From Salinispora tropica CNB-440 (GTDB lineage: Bacteria; Actinomycetota; Actinomycetes; Mycobacteriales; Micromonosporaceae): a stretch of DNA of 64,000 nt. The notes beneath the pieces were generated by a model. That model was not told where the DNA came from. It ran no database searches and was given only the letters and a program-made list of their open reading frames with translations. The DNA lies in contig NC_009380.1 in assembly GCF_000016425.1 (NCBI RefSeq), positions 2,732,144-2,796,143 of the forward strand, given 5' to 3'. Made by a program: the position numbers and the translations under genes. Positions 8,738 through 17,400 of the stretch are shown one piece after another (within the stretch, counting starts at the first letter, position 1; each line of letters begins with the position of its first letter).

Positions 8738-9721
8738 GTGGAGGCGACCTTGCTCGACAGGCTAGGCATATCGGCGGGAATCGAGGCCGTCTACTGGGCG
8801 ATGGTGGAGCACCCGACCTGGAACGTCGATGAACTCGCGACGAGCCTGGACGTACCGGAGACGGTCGTTCACGATGCCTTCTCCACTCTGGCCGACCAGG
8901 CACTCATCACACCGTCACCCGGCCAGGAAGGCACTCTGCGCTCGGTGAGCTTGCGGCTCGGTCTGCTCGCCCTGCTTCACCAGGCCGAGCAGCAGACGAT
9001 CACCCAGCAGGCGAAGCTCCTGGCGGCGCGCGCCTCGGTGCTCGCCCACGCCGCCAGCCACGACACCCACCGCGGGCGGGAGGAGATCGTGCGGTTGGAG
9101 GGAGCCGACACCGTGTGGGAACGCCTCACCGAACACGCCTGCACCGCATCCGAGAGCGTCATGACGCTGACCACCGGCCGGGCGATGCCACCAGGAACCA
9201 TCGAGACCGCCAGGACGCTGACCCGGATCGCCCTCTCCCGAGGGGTAACGATCCGCCACATATATCAGGAATGCACACTGGACGACGCCCGGTCCCGAGC
9301 ACACGCCGAGCTGATGGCCGAACAGGGCGAGCAGAGTCGGGTGATGTCCGAGGCACCGGTGCGGATGACCGTGGTCGACCGGAAGTTCGCGCTCATCCCG
9401 ATCGGGCCGGGGCCCCGCCGGGGTGCGTTGGAGATCCGCGGCAGTTCCCTGGTCTCCACGCTGTGCCTCCTCTTCGACCTGCTCTGGGAGAAAAGCAGAG
9501 AGTTCCCGAGGTCAGCCAATACCGATAGGGACGGCTTAAATGATCAAACCGTTGCTATCCTTCGGCTGCTCCGCCAAGGGCGCACCGACGAGGCGATTGG
9601 CCGCCAACTCCAGCTCTCCGAACGAACCGTCCGTCGCATCGTCCGTGACCTGATGCGACGCCTTGACGCGAAGAGTCGCTTCCAGGCCGGCGTAGAGGTG
9701 GCACTGCGTCGCTGGATCTGA
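8738..9721 (+). CDS. TrmB/LuxR-type transcriptional regulator beside the peptide cluster
   Basis: 327 residues from a GTG start with only a weak ribosome site. The N-terminal residues 10-70 form a TrmB-like winged helix (sequence around EAVYWAMVEHPTWNVDELA). The middle, about 120-250, resembles the phospholipase-D-like sensor domain of such regulators. A LuxR-type helix-turn-helix is at the C-terminus (about 265-325, with GRQLQLSERTVRRIVRDLM). This domain order occurs in actinomycete regulators next to lanthipeptide and thiopeptide clusters. It is divergent from the SARP operon across 620 bp that holds the large palindrome, so it may control that operon. No ligand can be proposed. Confidence 0.75.
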   Translation: MEATLLDRLGISAGIEAVYWAMVEHPTWNVDELATSLDVPETVVHDAFSTLADQALITPSPGQEGTLRSVSLRLGLLALLHQAEQQTITQQAKLLAARASVLAHAASHDTHRGREEIVRLEGADTVWERLTEHACTASESVMTLTTGRAMPPGTIETARTLTRIALSRGVTIRHIYQECTLDDARSRAHAELMAEQGEQSRVMSEAPVRMTVVDRKFALIPIGPGPRRGALEIRGSSLVSTLCLLFDLLWEKSREFPRSANTDRDGLNDQTVAILRLLRQGRTDEAIGRQLQLSERTVRRIVRDLMRRLDAKSRFQAGVEVALRRWI

Positions 9722-9762
9722 CCCCACGGCAAGGTCATCCGGATCCGGAGCAGCAGGTACCC

Positions 9763-10326
9763 CTATCCCACCGGGGTCGGGTGATCGGCCTCAAACCGGG
9801 CTCGGGTCAAGAATGCCAACTGGGCCCGCTTGTCGGGCATGTCAATCTCCGCGGCCAAGATGAATCCTTCGATCCGCAGCCGGTGCAGCGCGGCCTCGTT
9901 GCGCACATCCGGCTCCACCACGATGCGCTGTGTGGCCGGATCTTGCAGCAGAAACCTGACCAGCACCGGGCCGACGGCCGTGGTGATGCCGCGAAGGTAG
10001 CGCCGTGGTGGGTTGAGCAGCAGGTGCATCCCCATGTCCCCCGCCTGCACCGCATAGCGCTCCCCCACCGGGTCCGCCTCCGGCTGGTAGGTCTGGAACA
10101 GCCCCACCGGCTCGCCGTCCAGCAGAATCAGGTACGCGTGATGGGTGTCCAACCCGTCGAGGAACGCGTAGATCTCGCGCACCTGGTCAAGCGTGTGCGA
10201 CCCCATGCCCCAGAACTCGTTACGGGGCAAGGTCACCCAGCCGTGCAGCAGTTCGGCGTGCCGGTCGGGGTGCACCGGCTCCAGCGTCAGCTCACCGAGG
10301 TCGGGAATCTGCTCCTGGTAGATCAC
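9763..10326 (-). CDS. Siderophore-type GNAT acyltransferase (IucB/MbtK/DesC-like)
   Basis: 187 residues from a GTG start behind AGGGTGAG. The whole length matches the acyltransferase family that acylates N-hydroxylated lysine/ornithine side chains in hydroxamate siderophores. Typical segments are the LHGWVTLPRNEFWGMG region near residue 28, GMHLLL near 100, and the RIVVEPDVRNEAALHRL stretch near 135. No lysine monooxygenase, decarboxylase or NIS synthetase gene is next to it, so it is either an accessory tailoring enzyme or works with a cluster elsewhere. It is divergent from the siderophore-interacting gene across the iron boxes, so iron repression of both is likely. Confidence 0.8.
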   Translation of the reverse strand: MIYQEQIPDLGELTLEPVHPDRHAELLHGWVTLPRNEFWGMGSHTLDQVREIYAFLDGLDTHHAYLILLDGEPVGLFQTYQPEADPVGERYAVQAGDMGMHLLLNPPRRYLRGITTAVGPVLVRFLLQDPATQRIVVEPDVRNEAALHRLRIEGFILAAEIDMPDKRAQLAFLTRARFEADHPTPVG

Positions 10327-10416
10327 GTAGTCTCACCCTTCGTGAGGTGCCCGGCCGGCATCGGGTCAGCCGCTTGGGGCCCAGCGGGCAGGGAGCAGTT
10401 TCATCAGCGCTCCCGC

Positions 10417-10451
10417 TTAGGTTAACCTCTCCTAACTAAGGCTGACCTTAG
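10417..10451. promoter_or_regulatory. Two adjacent iron boxes (IdeR/DmdR-type operators)
   Basis: The 19-mer TTAGGTTAACCTCTCCTAA at 10417-10435 agrees with the actinobacterial iron-box consensus (TTAGGTTAGSCTAACCTAA) at about 16 of 19 positions and contains the perfect palindrome AGGTTAACCT (10419-10428). A second, CTAAGGCTGACCTTAG at 10436-10451, is a near-perfect inverted repeat abutting it. They lie just upstream of the GTG at 10463 and between two divergent iron genes. Iron-dependent repression is the expected function. Confidence 0.8.
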
Positions 10452-10462
10452 CTGGAGGGTTT

Positions 10463-11173
10463 GTGAAACGGAACTGGGAGGGCCTGGTCCTCCGAGCCAT
10501 GGGTGGCCGGGACTTCCGGCTCACCGTGTTGCGCACCGAATCGGTTGCCGGGCGCTACCAGCGGCTGCTCCTCGACGACGGTGGCCTCCTGGCAGAGTGT
10601 GGCGTGCACCCAACAATGTGGATCCGGCTCTGGTTCGACAGCGATGGCCGGGCACACCAGCGGGCGTACACGTTGGTCGATCCGGATCCGACTACCGGGC
10701 GGTTCACCCTGGAATTCGCTCTCCACGACGGCTGCGCCGCCCGCTGGGCCGTCACCGCGCAGGTCGGCGACACCGTCGACGCGACCGTGCAGGGCAGCGC
10801 CTTCCAGCTGCCCGACCCGGCGCCGGAGCACCTCTACCTGGTCGGGGACGCGGCGTCGCTACCGGCGATCAACAGCCTCCTCGACGCCGGCGCCGACATC
10901 CCCGCAACCGTATGGCTGGAGTTTGCCCATGAAGACGAGAAGGCGTTGACTCCGCGCGCCCGGTCCCACCACGACGTGACGTGGGTGCCGCGCCGCGACG
11001 ATGGGCGGCACCTGGTCGACACCGTCTGCGCCGCGCTACCCACCGGCGAGACCGCGCACTACTGGGTGGCGTGTGAGGCGGCCAGCACCCGCAGCATCAC
11101 CCGGCACGTACGGCGGACGCTCGGCGTCGGCAAACACCAGCTCACCTCCCTCGGCTACTGGCGGGTCGCCTGA
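10463..11173 (+). CDS. Siderophore-interacting protein, NAD(P)H:ferric-siderophore reductase
   Basis: 236 residues, GTG start at 10463 with GGAGG a few bases upstream. It has the SIP (ViuB-like) layout: an FAD-binding barrel over about residues 15-125 with RAYTLVDPDPTTGRFTLEF (Arg-x-Tyr-Thr flavin motif) near 70. A C-terminal NAD(P)-binding SIP domain follows, with LVGDAASLPAIN near 133 and a terminal Gly-Tyr-Trp-Arg. Members reduce Fe(III)-siderophores in the cytoplasm to release iron. The two iron boxes directly upstream support this. The gene is followed after 46 nt by an MFS exporter on the same strand, probably in the same operon. Confidence 0.88.
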   Translation: MKRNWEGLVLRAMGGRDFRLTVLRTESVAGRYQRLLLDDGGLLAECGVHPTMWIRLWFDSDGRAHQRAYTLVDPDPTTGRFTLEFALHDGCAARWAVTAQVGDTVDATVQGSAFQLPDPAPEHLYLVGDAASLPAINSLLDAGADIPATVWLEFAHEDEKALTPRARSHHDVTWVPRRDDGRHLVDTVCAALPTGETAHYWVACEAASTRSITRHVRRTLGVGKHQLTSLGYWRVA

Positions 11174-11219
11174 TGTGCCGACTCGGCAACCTGGCCCCGC
11201 ACGACGAAGCCACGGCGCG

Positions 11220-12734
11220 ATGAGCAACGCTTCAGCGACCGCCGCGCCGGCGCCAGTAGACCTCCCCGTCGCGATCGGCAAGGTGCCGCACCGCTGGCTG
11301 ATTCTCGCGATCCTCTGCCTGACCCAACTCGTCGTGGTGCTGGACAACACCGTGTTGACGGTGGCGGTTCCGGTACTCACCGTAGAGCTCGACGCCGGCA
11401 CCGCCGACGTTCAATGGATGATCAACGCGTACGCGTTGGTGCTGTCCGGGCTGCTGCTCAGCGCTGGCAGCGCGGTAGACCGGTACGGGCGGCGGCGGAT
11501 GTTGCTGGTCGGGCTGGTGCTGTTCGGCGTGGGCTCACTGGCGGCCGGCCTCGCCCGTACCTCCGAGCAGTTGATCGCCGCCCGGGCCGGCATGGGCGTG
11601 GGGGGCGCCCTGCTGGTGACCGCCACCCTCGCCCTCGCCATGCAGGTCTTCGACTCCGCCGAGCGATCCCGGGCAATCGGCATCTGGGCGGCGACCAGCG
11701 CGCTGGGCTTCGCCGCCGGGCCACCGATCGGTGGGATCGTCCTCGCCCACCTGCCCTGGGGCGCGATCTTCCTGATGAACATCCCGATCGTGCTGGTCTG
11801 TCTGCTCGCCGGCCGGGCGCTGATCCCGGAATCACGCAACCCGGCCAGCGGCCGCCTCGACCTGATCGGAGTGGCCCTCTCCACCGTCGGCCTGACCGCG
11901 ATCGTCTGGGCGATCATCTCCGGTCCGGAGCTCGGCTGGGCCTCGACGAAGGTCCTCGGCGCCGGCGCCGCCGGCGTGCTGCTGCTGGGGCTCTTCGTCC
12001 GCTGGGAGCAGCGGGTCGCCCACCCGATGCTGGACATGCACTTCTTCCGGAACCGCCGCTTCGTCGGCGCGGTCTGCGGCGTGGTGCTGATCACTTTTGG
12101 CGCCACCGGCGCGCTCTTCCTTCTCACCCAGCACCTGCAGTTCGTCCGCGGCTACCCCGCCTGGGAGGCCGGGCTACGGATGGTGCCGTTCGCGCTCTCC
12201 ATCGTGGTGCTCAACGTTGCCGGCGTCGCCACGCTGGCGATCCGCCGGCTCGGGCTGCCCGCCGCCATCGCCACCGGAATGACCCTGCTCGCCGGCGGGC
12301 TGGCGCTGGTTACGCACGTCCCCTCCGAGGGCTACGGCACGCTACTGGCCGGGCTGCTCATCATGGGTACGGGCTGCGCGCTGGCGAACCCGGCCATCGT
12401 TGAGGCGGTGATGAGCGCGATCCCCACGGACAAGGCTGGCGCCGGGGCCGGCGTTGACGGCACCATGACCGAGGTTGGCAGCAGTCTCGGCATCGCCGTG
12501 CTGGGTGCGGTGCTCAACGCCCGCTTCGCCGCGCTGCTGCCCGCCGCACTGGCCGGCGCCGGCTCGTTCCCCGCGGCCCTGGCCGCGGCGGGCCCGGACC
12601 GGGAGGCGGTCACCGCCGCCTTCGCCGACGCGTTGCGCACCGGTCAGACGGTGGGGGCGGTGGCCGTCCTGGTCGGCGGCCTCGTCGCCGCCGCGCTGTT
12701 GCACCGCGCCGACCGCATCTCCGCCCGGAGTTGA
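11220..12734 (+). CDS. MFS transporter, DHA2 (EmrB/QacA) family, likely siderophore or drug exporter
   Basis: 504 residues from the ATG at 11220 (MSNASATAAPAPVDLP). About 14 hydrophobic segments are seen, with the DHA2 markers LDNTVLTVAVPVL in helix 1 and the YGRRRMLLVG loop between helices 2 and 3, which fits proton-driven drug export. It follows the siderophore reductase by 46 nt on the same strand behind the iron boxes. Export of a siderophore is the contextual guess; a general multidrug pump is equally compatible with the sequence. The frame is open upstream of 11220, but that stretch overlaps the reductase and has no membrane character. Confidence 0.85.
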   Translation: MSNASATAAPAPVDLPVAIGKVPHRWLILAILCLTQLVVVLDNTVLTVAVPVLTVELDAGTADVQWMINAYALVLSGLLLSAGSAVDRYGRRRMLLVGLVLFGVGSLAAGLARTSEQLIAARAGMGVGGALLVTATLALAMQVFDSAERSRAIGIWAATSALGFAAGPPIGGIVLAHLPWGAIFLMNIPIVLVCLLAGRALIPESRNPASGRLDLIGVALSTVGLTAIVWAIISGPELGWASTKVLGAGAAGVLLLGLFVRWEQRVAHPMLDMHFFRNRRFVGAVCGVVLITFGATGALFLLTQHLQFVRGYPAWEAGLRMVPFALSIVVLNVAGVATLAIRRLGLPAAIATGMTLLAGGLALVTHVPSEGYGTLLAGLLIMGTGCALANPAIVEAVMSAIPTDKAGAGAGVDGTMTEVGSSLGIAVLGAVLNARFAALLPAALAGAGSFPAALAAAGPDREAVTAAFADALRTGQTVGAVAVLVGGLVAAALLHRADRISARS

Positions 12735-13077
12735 GCATCCGCTGCCGACGTGGTTGGGCTCTGGGTTCACGCAACGTTTCCAATATGTCCACTATGATCG
12801 AGATCGCCCCGTCGTCGGCACCCGGGCCGGATCAGATCGACCATAGATTCAGCGGATGGTTCACCCGAAGCGTCGGGCTGTCCACCCGCTTGATCATTCC
12901 CCCGTGGGTGGTGTCCCACACGGCCGGGGCAGCGGGCCCCGCTCTGCTGACCTTGCTGATCCTCGACGGGGGGCGCATGGTTGGGTCGCGCTGGCGCCGC
13001 AGCGCCCTCCTGTTCCGGCTGGCAGCGGGTAGGCCAGCTCGACAGGACACCGAACCGCCGGGCGGGCGGGGCGCTGG
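12735..13077. other. Intergenic stretch without a convincing gene
   Basis: About 340 bp between the MFS exporter and the toxin gene. Short frames are open on both strands, but none has a ribosome site plus recognisable product. Small GC-rich inverted repeats are present, none long enough to call a terminator with confidence. Confidence 0.5.
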
Positions 13078-13452
13078 TCAGACCTTGAGAAGGTCCACGT
13101 CGTACCGCGCGATCGACCCGTCACGAGAGGCAAGCGTCATTCCTTCCACGGCTGCCTGCGCCACCAGCATCCGGTCGAAGGGATCGCGGTGATGAGGTGG
13201 GAGGCGCCCCGCGGCGATCGCGTGGGCGTGCGTCACCGGCAGTTCCTGAAAGCCCATGCCTCGGACCCGCTCCGCGAGGTCGGACGGACCGGCGAGCTTC
13301 CCCGCCGCCTGCTTGATGGTGATCTCCCAAAGGGTGACCGGAGAAAGGAAGATATCCGGGTCGTGACGAAGCCGATCAAGGAATGCCGGGTCCAGGTTCG
13401 CATCACCGGTGATGGCCCAGAGCGCGACGTGGGTATCCAGTAACAGGCTCAT
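13078..13452 (-). CDS. VapC-type PIN-domain ribonuclease toxin
   Basis: 124 residues. The PIN fold acidic residues are in place: D6 in LLLDTHVALW, E43 in TLWEITIK, D93 in DPFDRMLVAQA and D111 in ASRDGSIARY. Together they would bind Mg/Mn for RNA cleavage. The length is typical of VapC. Its start overlaps the antitoxin stop by 4 nt (ATGA), so synthesis follows the antitoxin. RNA target unknown; VapC toxins usually cut tRNA or the 23S sarcin-ricin loop. Confidence 0.88.
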   Translation of the reverse strand: MSLLLDTHVALWAITGDANLDPAFLDRLRHDPDIFLSPVTLWEITIKQAAGKLAGPSDLAERVRGMGFQELPVTHAHAIAAGRLPPHHRDPFDRMLVAQAAVEGMTLASRDGSIARYDVDLLKV

Positions 13453-13709
13453 GCGCCGACGCCGAAGGTGTCGGCGATATCGTCATTGGTCTGCGGCGAG
13501 TCCCATTCACCGGAGAGGTCCAGCTGCCCCGCGAGGGAGCCGATCGCGGTGCGGTTGACCCGGCGCACCAACGGCACGACTTTCGCTACCGGGGTGCCCG
13601 CCCGGTCGATGAAGACCTCCTCACCGCCTTCCACCCGCTCGATGATGCGCGACAGGTGAGTCTTGGCGTCATGCATGTTGTAGTGCACAGCTTCGGTCAC
13701 GACGGCCAC
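13449..13709 (-). CDS. Phd/YefM-type antitoxin partner of the PIN toxin
   Basis: 86 residues from a GTG at 13709 behind GGGAGG. The N-terminal half reads like the Phd/YefM fold (HDAKTHLSRIIERVEGGEEVFI near residue 13, then PVAKVVPL). The acidic C-terminal tail would wrap the toxin. The pair is arranged antitoxin first with a 4-nt overlap, the standard autoregulated TA layout. A 10-bp palindrome sits just upstream of the ribosome site. Confidence 0.85.
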   Translation of the reverse strand: MAVVTEAVHYNMHDAKTHLSRIIERVEGGEEVFIDRAGTPVAKVVPLVRRVNRTAIGSLAGQLDLSGEWDSPQTNDDIADTFGVGA

Positions 13710-13717
13710 CTCCCAGG

Positions 13718-13727
13718 TTAGCTAACA
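13718..13727. promoter_or_regulatory. Candidate TA autoregulatory operator
   Basis: GTTAGCTAAC is a perfect palindrome 9 bp upstream of the antitoxin start codon, the usual place for Phd/VapB-type autorepression. Short, so chance is possible. Confidence 0.4.
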
Positions 13728-14244
13728 CCTTAGCCGACAGTGCCGGACCGCTTCGCTGATCGGGAAGCAGTCCGGGCGACGCCCAGCACGCTACAAATAT
13801 GAGTAGCCACCAGTTCGTACATGCTCACCTGCCCGTAGTGGAGCTGCTACACGGGGAGGAGTTGCCACAGTTGGCCAGAGTGCAGGCCCCGGGCCTTGAA
13901 GAAGTTGCTGGAGCCCGTGTGCCCGATGGTCGTTTGGAGGACTCCCGGTTGAACGCCAACCGGAAGGTCAGGGTGTGGGTGCCCGAGGTGACCCACCAGG
14001 CAGCCTGCCGCGCCCCTTTACATGTGTTAACTGCGCGACGCCAGTTTCGAAAAAATTAACAGCACAGCAGCGAGGTGCGTCGATTAATACCGCAACCGCC
14101 GCTCGCCACACGGCAACCCCACCCGCCGGCAACACCGGGGGCGTCGCGGTCCGACTGGACGGGGCGCGACCGGGGCACGAGCGCGGCACCAACACGGGGG
14201 CGAGACATCACCCCCACCGCGACTCGTTACCTACCTGTTACTTC
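13728..14244. other. Long intergenic region with a possible decayed minus-strand gene end
   Basis: No intact gene is seen. On the minus strand, bases about 13960 down to the TAG at 13848-13850 read GHTGSSNFFKARGLHSGQLW followed by QLLPV and stop. A neighbouring frame just upstream reads AAWWVTSGTHTLTFRLAF. Together they look like a frameshifted C-terminus of a secreted protein, but I cannot name the family. The rest, nearer the GH3 gene, is AT-richer and probably regulatory. Confidence 0.3.
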
Positions 14245-14267
14245 CTCACAACGGTGAGAGCCAATAT

Positions 14268-14302
14268 GTTGTAGCTTACAACAATCGATGGGAGCGTTCT
14301 CA
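14268..14302 (+). promoter_or_regulatory. CebR-like operator and inverted repeat upstream of the GH3 gene
   Basis: TGGGAGCGTTCTCA at 14289-14302 differs at two positions from the actinobacterial CebR operator TGGGAGCGCTCCCA, the LacI-family site that controls cellulose/cello-oligosaccharide genes. Just upstream, GTTGTA-GCT-TACAAC at 14268-14282 is a second inverted repeat and may overlap the promoter. The site lies 120 bp before the start of a secreted beta-glucosidase gene, which fits cello-oligosaccharide induction. Confidence 0.6.
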
Positions 14303-14423
14303 CCCACCCGGCCGGGACCACCGCTCACCACCGGTGGCGGACGCCCCCACCACCCACCACGAGCCGACGGCGCGCGGTCGATCCACCCTGCCCGCGCCCC
14401 TATCCCCCACCACAGGAGGCACC

Positions 14424-17400
14424 GTGCATCCCGAACCCGAACGTCGGCGGGGCGGCTTCCGTACCCGGACCGCCGCCCTGCTCGCCCTCACCCTTACCGC
14501 ATCCCTTCTGGTCCTGCCCGGGGCCGCGCAGGCCCTGCCGGACCCGGGCACGGCCACCGACACCGCCGTCGTGCCGCCGTCGGCCGGTGCCGTGCAGACC
14601 GTCGAGGACTACGAGGACGGCGTCCCACCCGAGGTTCTGCTCTTCGCCTCCAGCGAACCCGAGCGGCCCGAGGTGGGCACCGTCGCAAGCGACGACCGAC
14701 CCGGCGCGGGCGGAGACAACGATGCCTTCTCCGTCCGGTACGACATCGACGGCTGGGGTGGCTTCACCCACAACTTCATCGCCCCGGACGGCCACCAGGA
14801 CTGGCGGGCGTACGACGGTTTCTCGTTCTGGGTGAAGGGGGACGGCAGCGGCCGGCAGGTCCAGTTCGAGATCAAGGACGGCGGCGAGCACGGTGAGGCG
14901 TCGGAGCTGTGGGAGTCGTTCTTCATCGACGACTCCACGGGCTGGAAACAGATCCGGACGGTCTTCCCCGACTTCGTCTGGCGCACCAGCTACCAGCCGG
15001 CGGACGGTCCCAAGGACAAGGAGCTACAGCTCGACCGGATGTGGGGGTTCGCGGTCAACCTGCCGCAGGGCACCGGTGAACTGCACTTCGACCAGGTGGA
15101 GCTTTTCACCAACGTGGCGACGGTCGCCGACTTCGAGGCCCCGCAGCCCCAGCTCAACCCGCCGGCCGGGCAGCCCGGCGTCATCACCTTCAGCGGCGAC
15201 GACTCCCGCATCCCGGAGCTGAGCTACGTCGACGCCTCCCGCGACGGCACGCCCGCCGACAACCAGGCCCTGGCCGTGGCCGTCGACACCACCACCAGCT
15301 GGGCCGGCTTCGCGCACAACCTGAGCTTCGACACCGAGCCGCAGGACTGGAGCAGCTTCGGCGGGTTCCGGTTCTGGTACTTCAGCTCGCTGACCGTGCC
15401 ACCGGCCGCGCCCGGCGCCGGCCGCCGAATCGACGTGGAGATCAAGGACGGCGGGACGGACGTCGACCACAGCGAACTCTGGATCACCAGCTTCACCGAG
15501 GACTGGGTCGGCTGGCACTTGGTCGAGCTTCCGTTCTCGCAGTTCACGTACCGCACCGACTATCAACCCATCGGCGGCATCAACCAGGAACTGGACCTCG
15601 ACCAGATGTGGGGCTACGCGATGCAGCCCCGCTCCGGATACGCCGACACCTTCCGCATCGACGACGTTGAGGTCTACGGCGTTCCGCAGGTGGGGCCGAC
15701 GGTACGGGTGGACGCCGACCCGGCGGTCAGCCTGCTCGACGAGGGCGAGTCGACCACCGTCACGGTTCGGCTCACCAACACCGATGACGCACCGCTGGAC
15801 AACGAGGTGACCCTGCGATACGCCACCGGCGCCGGCTCGGCCACCGCCGGCGAGGACTACGAGCCGGTCGAGGGAGAGTTCGTCTTCCCCGCCGGCACCG
15901 CCTCCGGAACCACTCGGCAGATCACCGTTCAGACCCTCTCCGACGAGCAGGCGGAAACAGCGGAGACCATCCCGCTGACGCTGACCGGCAGCGGCCTCGC
16001 CGTCCCCGAGGACCCACCGAACATCGTGCTCAACGCGCACGGCCTGCCGTACCTGGACGCCTCCCGGCCGGTTGACGAGCGGGTCGCCGACCTGCTCGGG
16101 CGGATGTCGGTCGAGGAGAAGGTCGGCCAGATGACCCAGGCCGAGCGGAACGCCCTCGACTCGCCGAACGACCTGGCCACCTGGCGACTCGGCTCGCTGC
16201 TCTCCGGCGGTGGCTCGACGCCCACCCCGAACACCCCGGAGTCCTGGGCGGACATGGTGGACGGCTACCAGACACGCACGTTGCAGACCCGACTACAGAT
16301 CCCGCTGCTCTACGGCGTCGACGCGGTGCACGGCCACAGCAACGTCCAGGGCACGACGATCTTCCCGCACAACATCGGGCTCGGCGCGGCTCGTGACCCG
16401 GAGCTGATCGAACGCGTCGGACACATCACCGCCGAGGAGACCCGAGCGACCGGACCACAGTGGTCGTTCGCACCCTGCGCCTGCGTGGCCCGTGACGACC
16501 GGTGGGGGCGCACCTACGAGGCGTACGGGGAGGACCCGGCGCTGGTGATCGCCAACGAGACGGTGATCGACGGGCTCCAGGGCCGCGAGCTGGCCAACCG
16601 CAAGGACGCCGACCGCGTGCTCGCCTCGGTGAAGCACTACGCCGGCGACGGCGGGACCGAGTACCAGCCGGGCAACGGAGGGTACCCGATCGACCAGGGC
16701 GTCGTCGTCATGAGCCGGGAAGAGTTCGACCGGATCCACCTGGAGCCGTACATCCCGTCGGTGCGCGAGCACAACGCGGGAACGATCATGCCGTCGTACT
16801 CCAGCGTCGACTTCACCGACGACGGGGTCGGCAACCCGGTCAAGATGCACGCCCACAAGGAGCTGCTCACCGATGTCCTGAAGCAGGAGATCGGCTTCGA
16901 CGGCTTCCTGATCAGCGACTACGCCGCGATCGACCAGATCCCCGGAGACTACGACAGCGACGTAGGCATCTCGATCAACGCCGGGCTAGACATGATCATG
17001 GTGCCGAACGAGTACCAGCGCTTCGAGGAGACGCTGCTCGGCGAGATCGAGGCCGGGAACATTCCGATGTCCCGCATCGATGACGCGGTCAGCCGAATCC
17101 TGACCCAGAAGTTCCACCTCGGACTCTTCGAGCAACCGTTCACCGACCGCACCCACCTGGCCGACGTGGGCTCGCCCGAGCACCGCGCGGTGGCCCGCGA
17201 GGCTGCCGCCAAGTCCCAGGTGCTGCTCCGCAACACCCACCAGGTGCTGCCACTGGCCACCACCGGCAAGCTCTACGTCGCCGGCGGCAACGCCGACGAC
17301 ATCGGCGCGCAGTCCGGCGGCTGGACCATCACCTGGCAGGGCGGTAACGGCGACATCACCCCCGGCACCAGCATCCTCGACGGCATCCAGCAGGTCGCAC

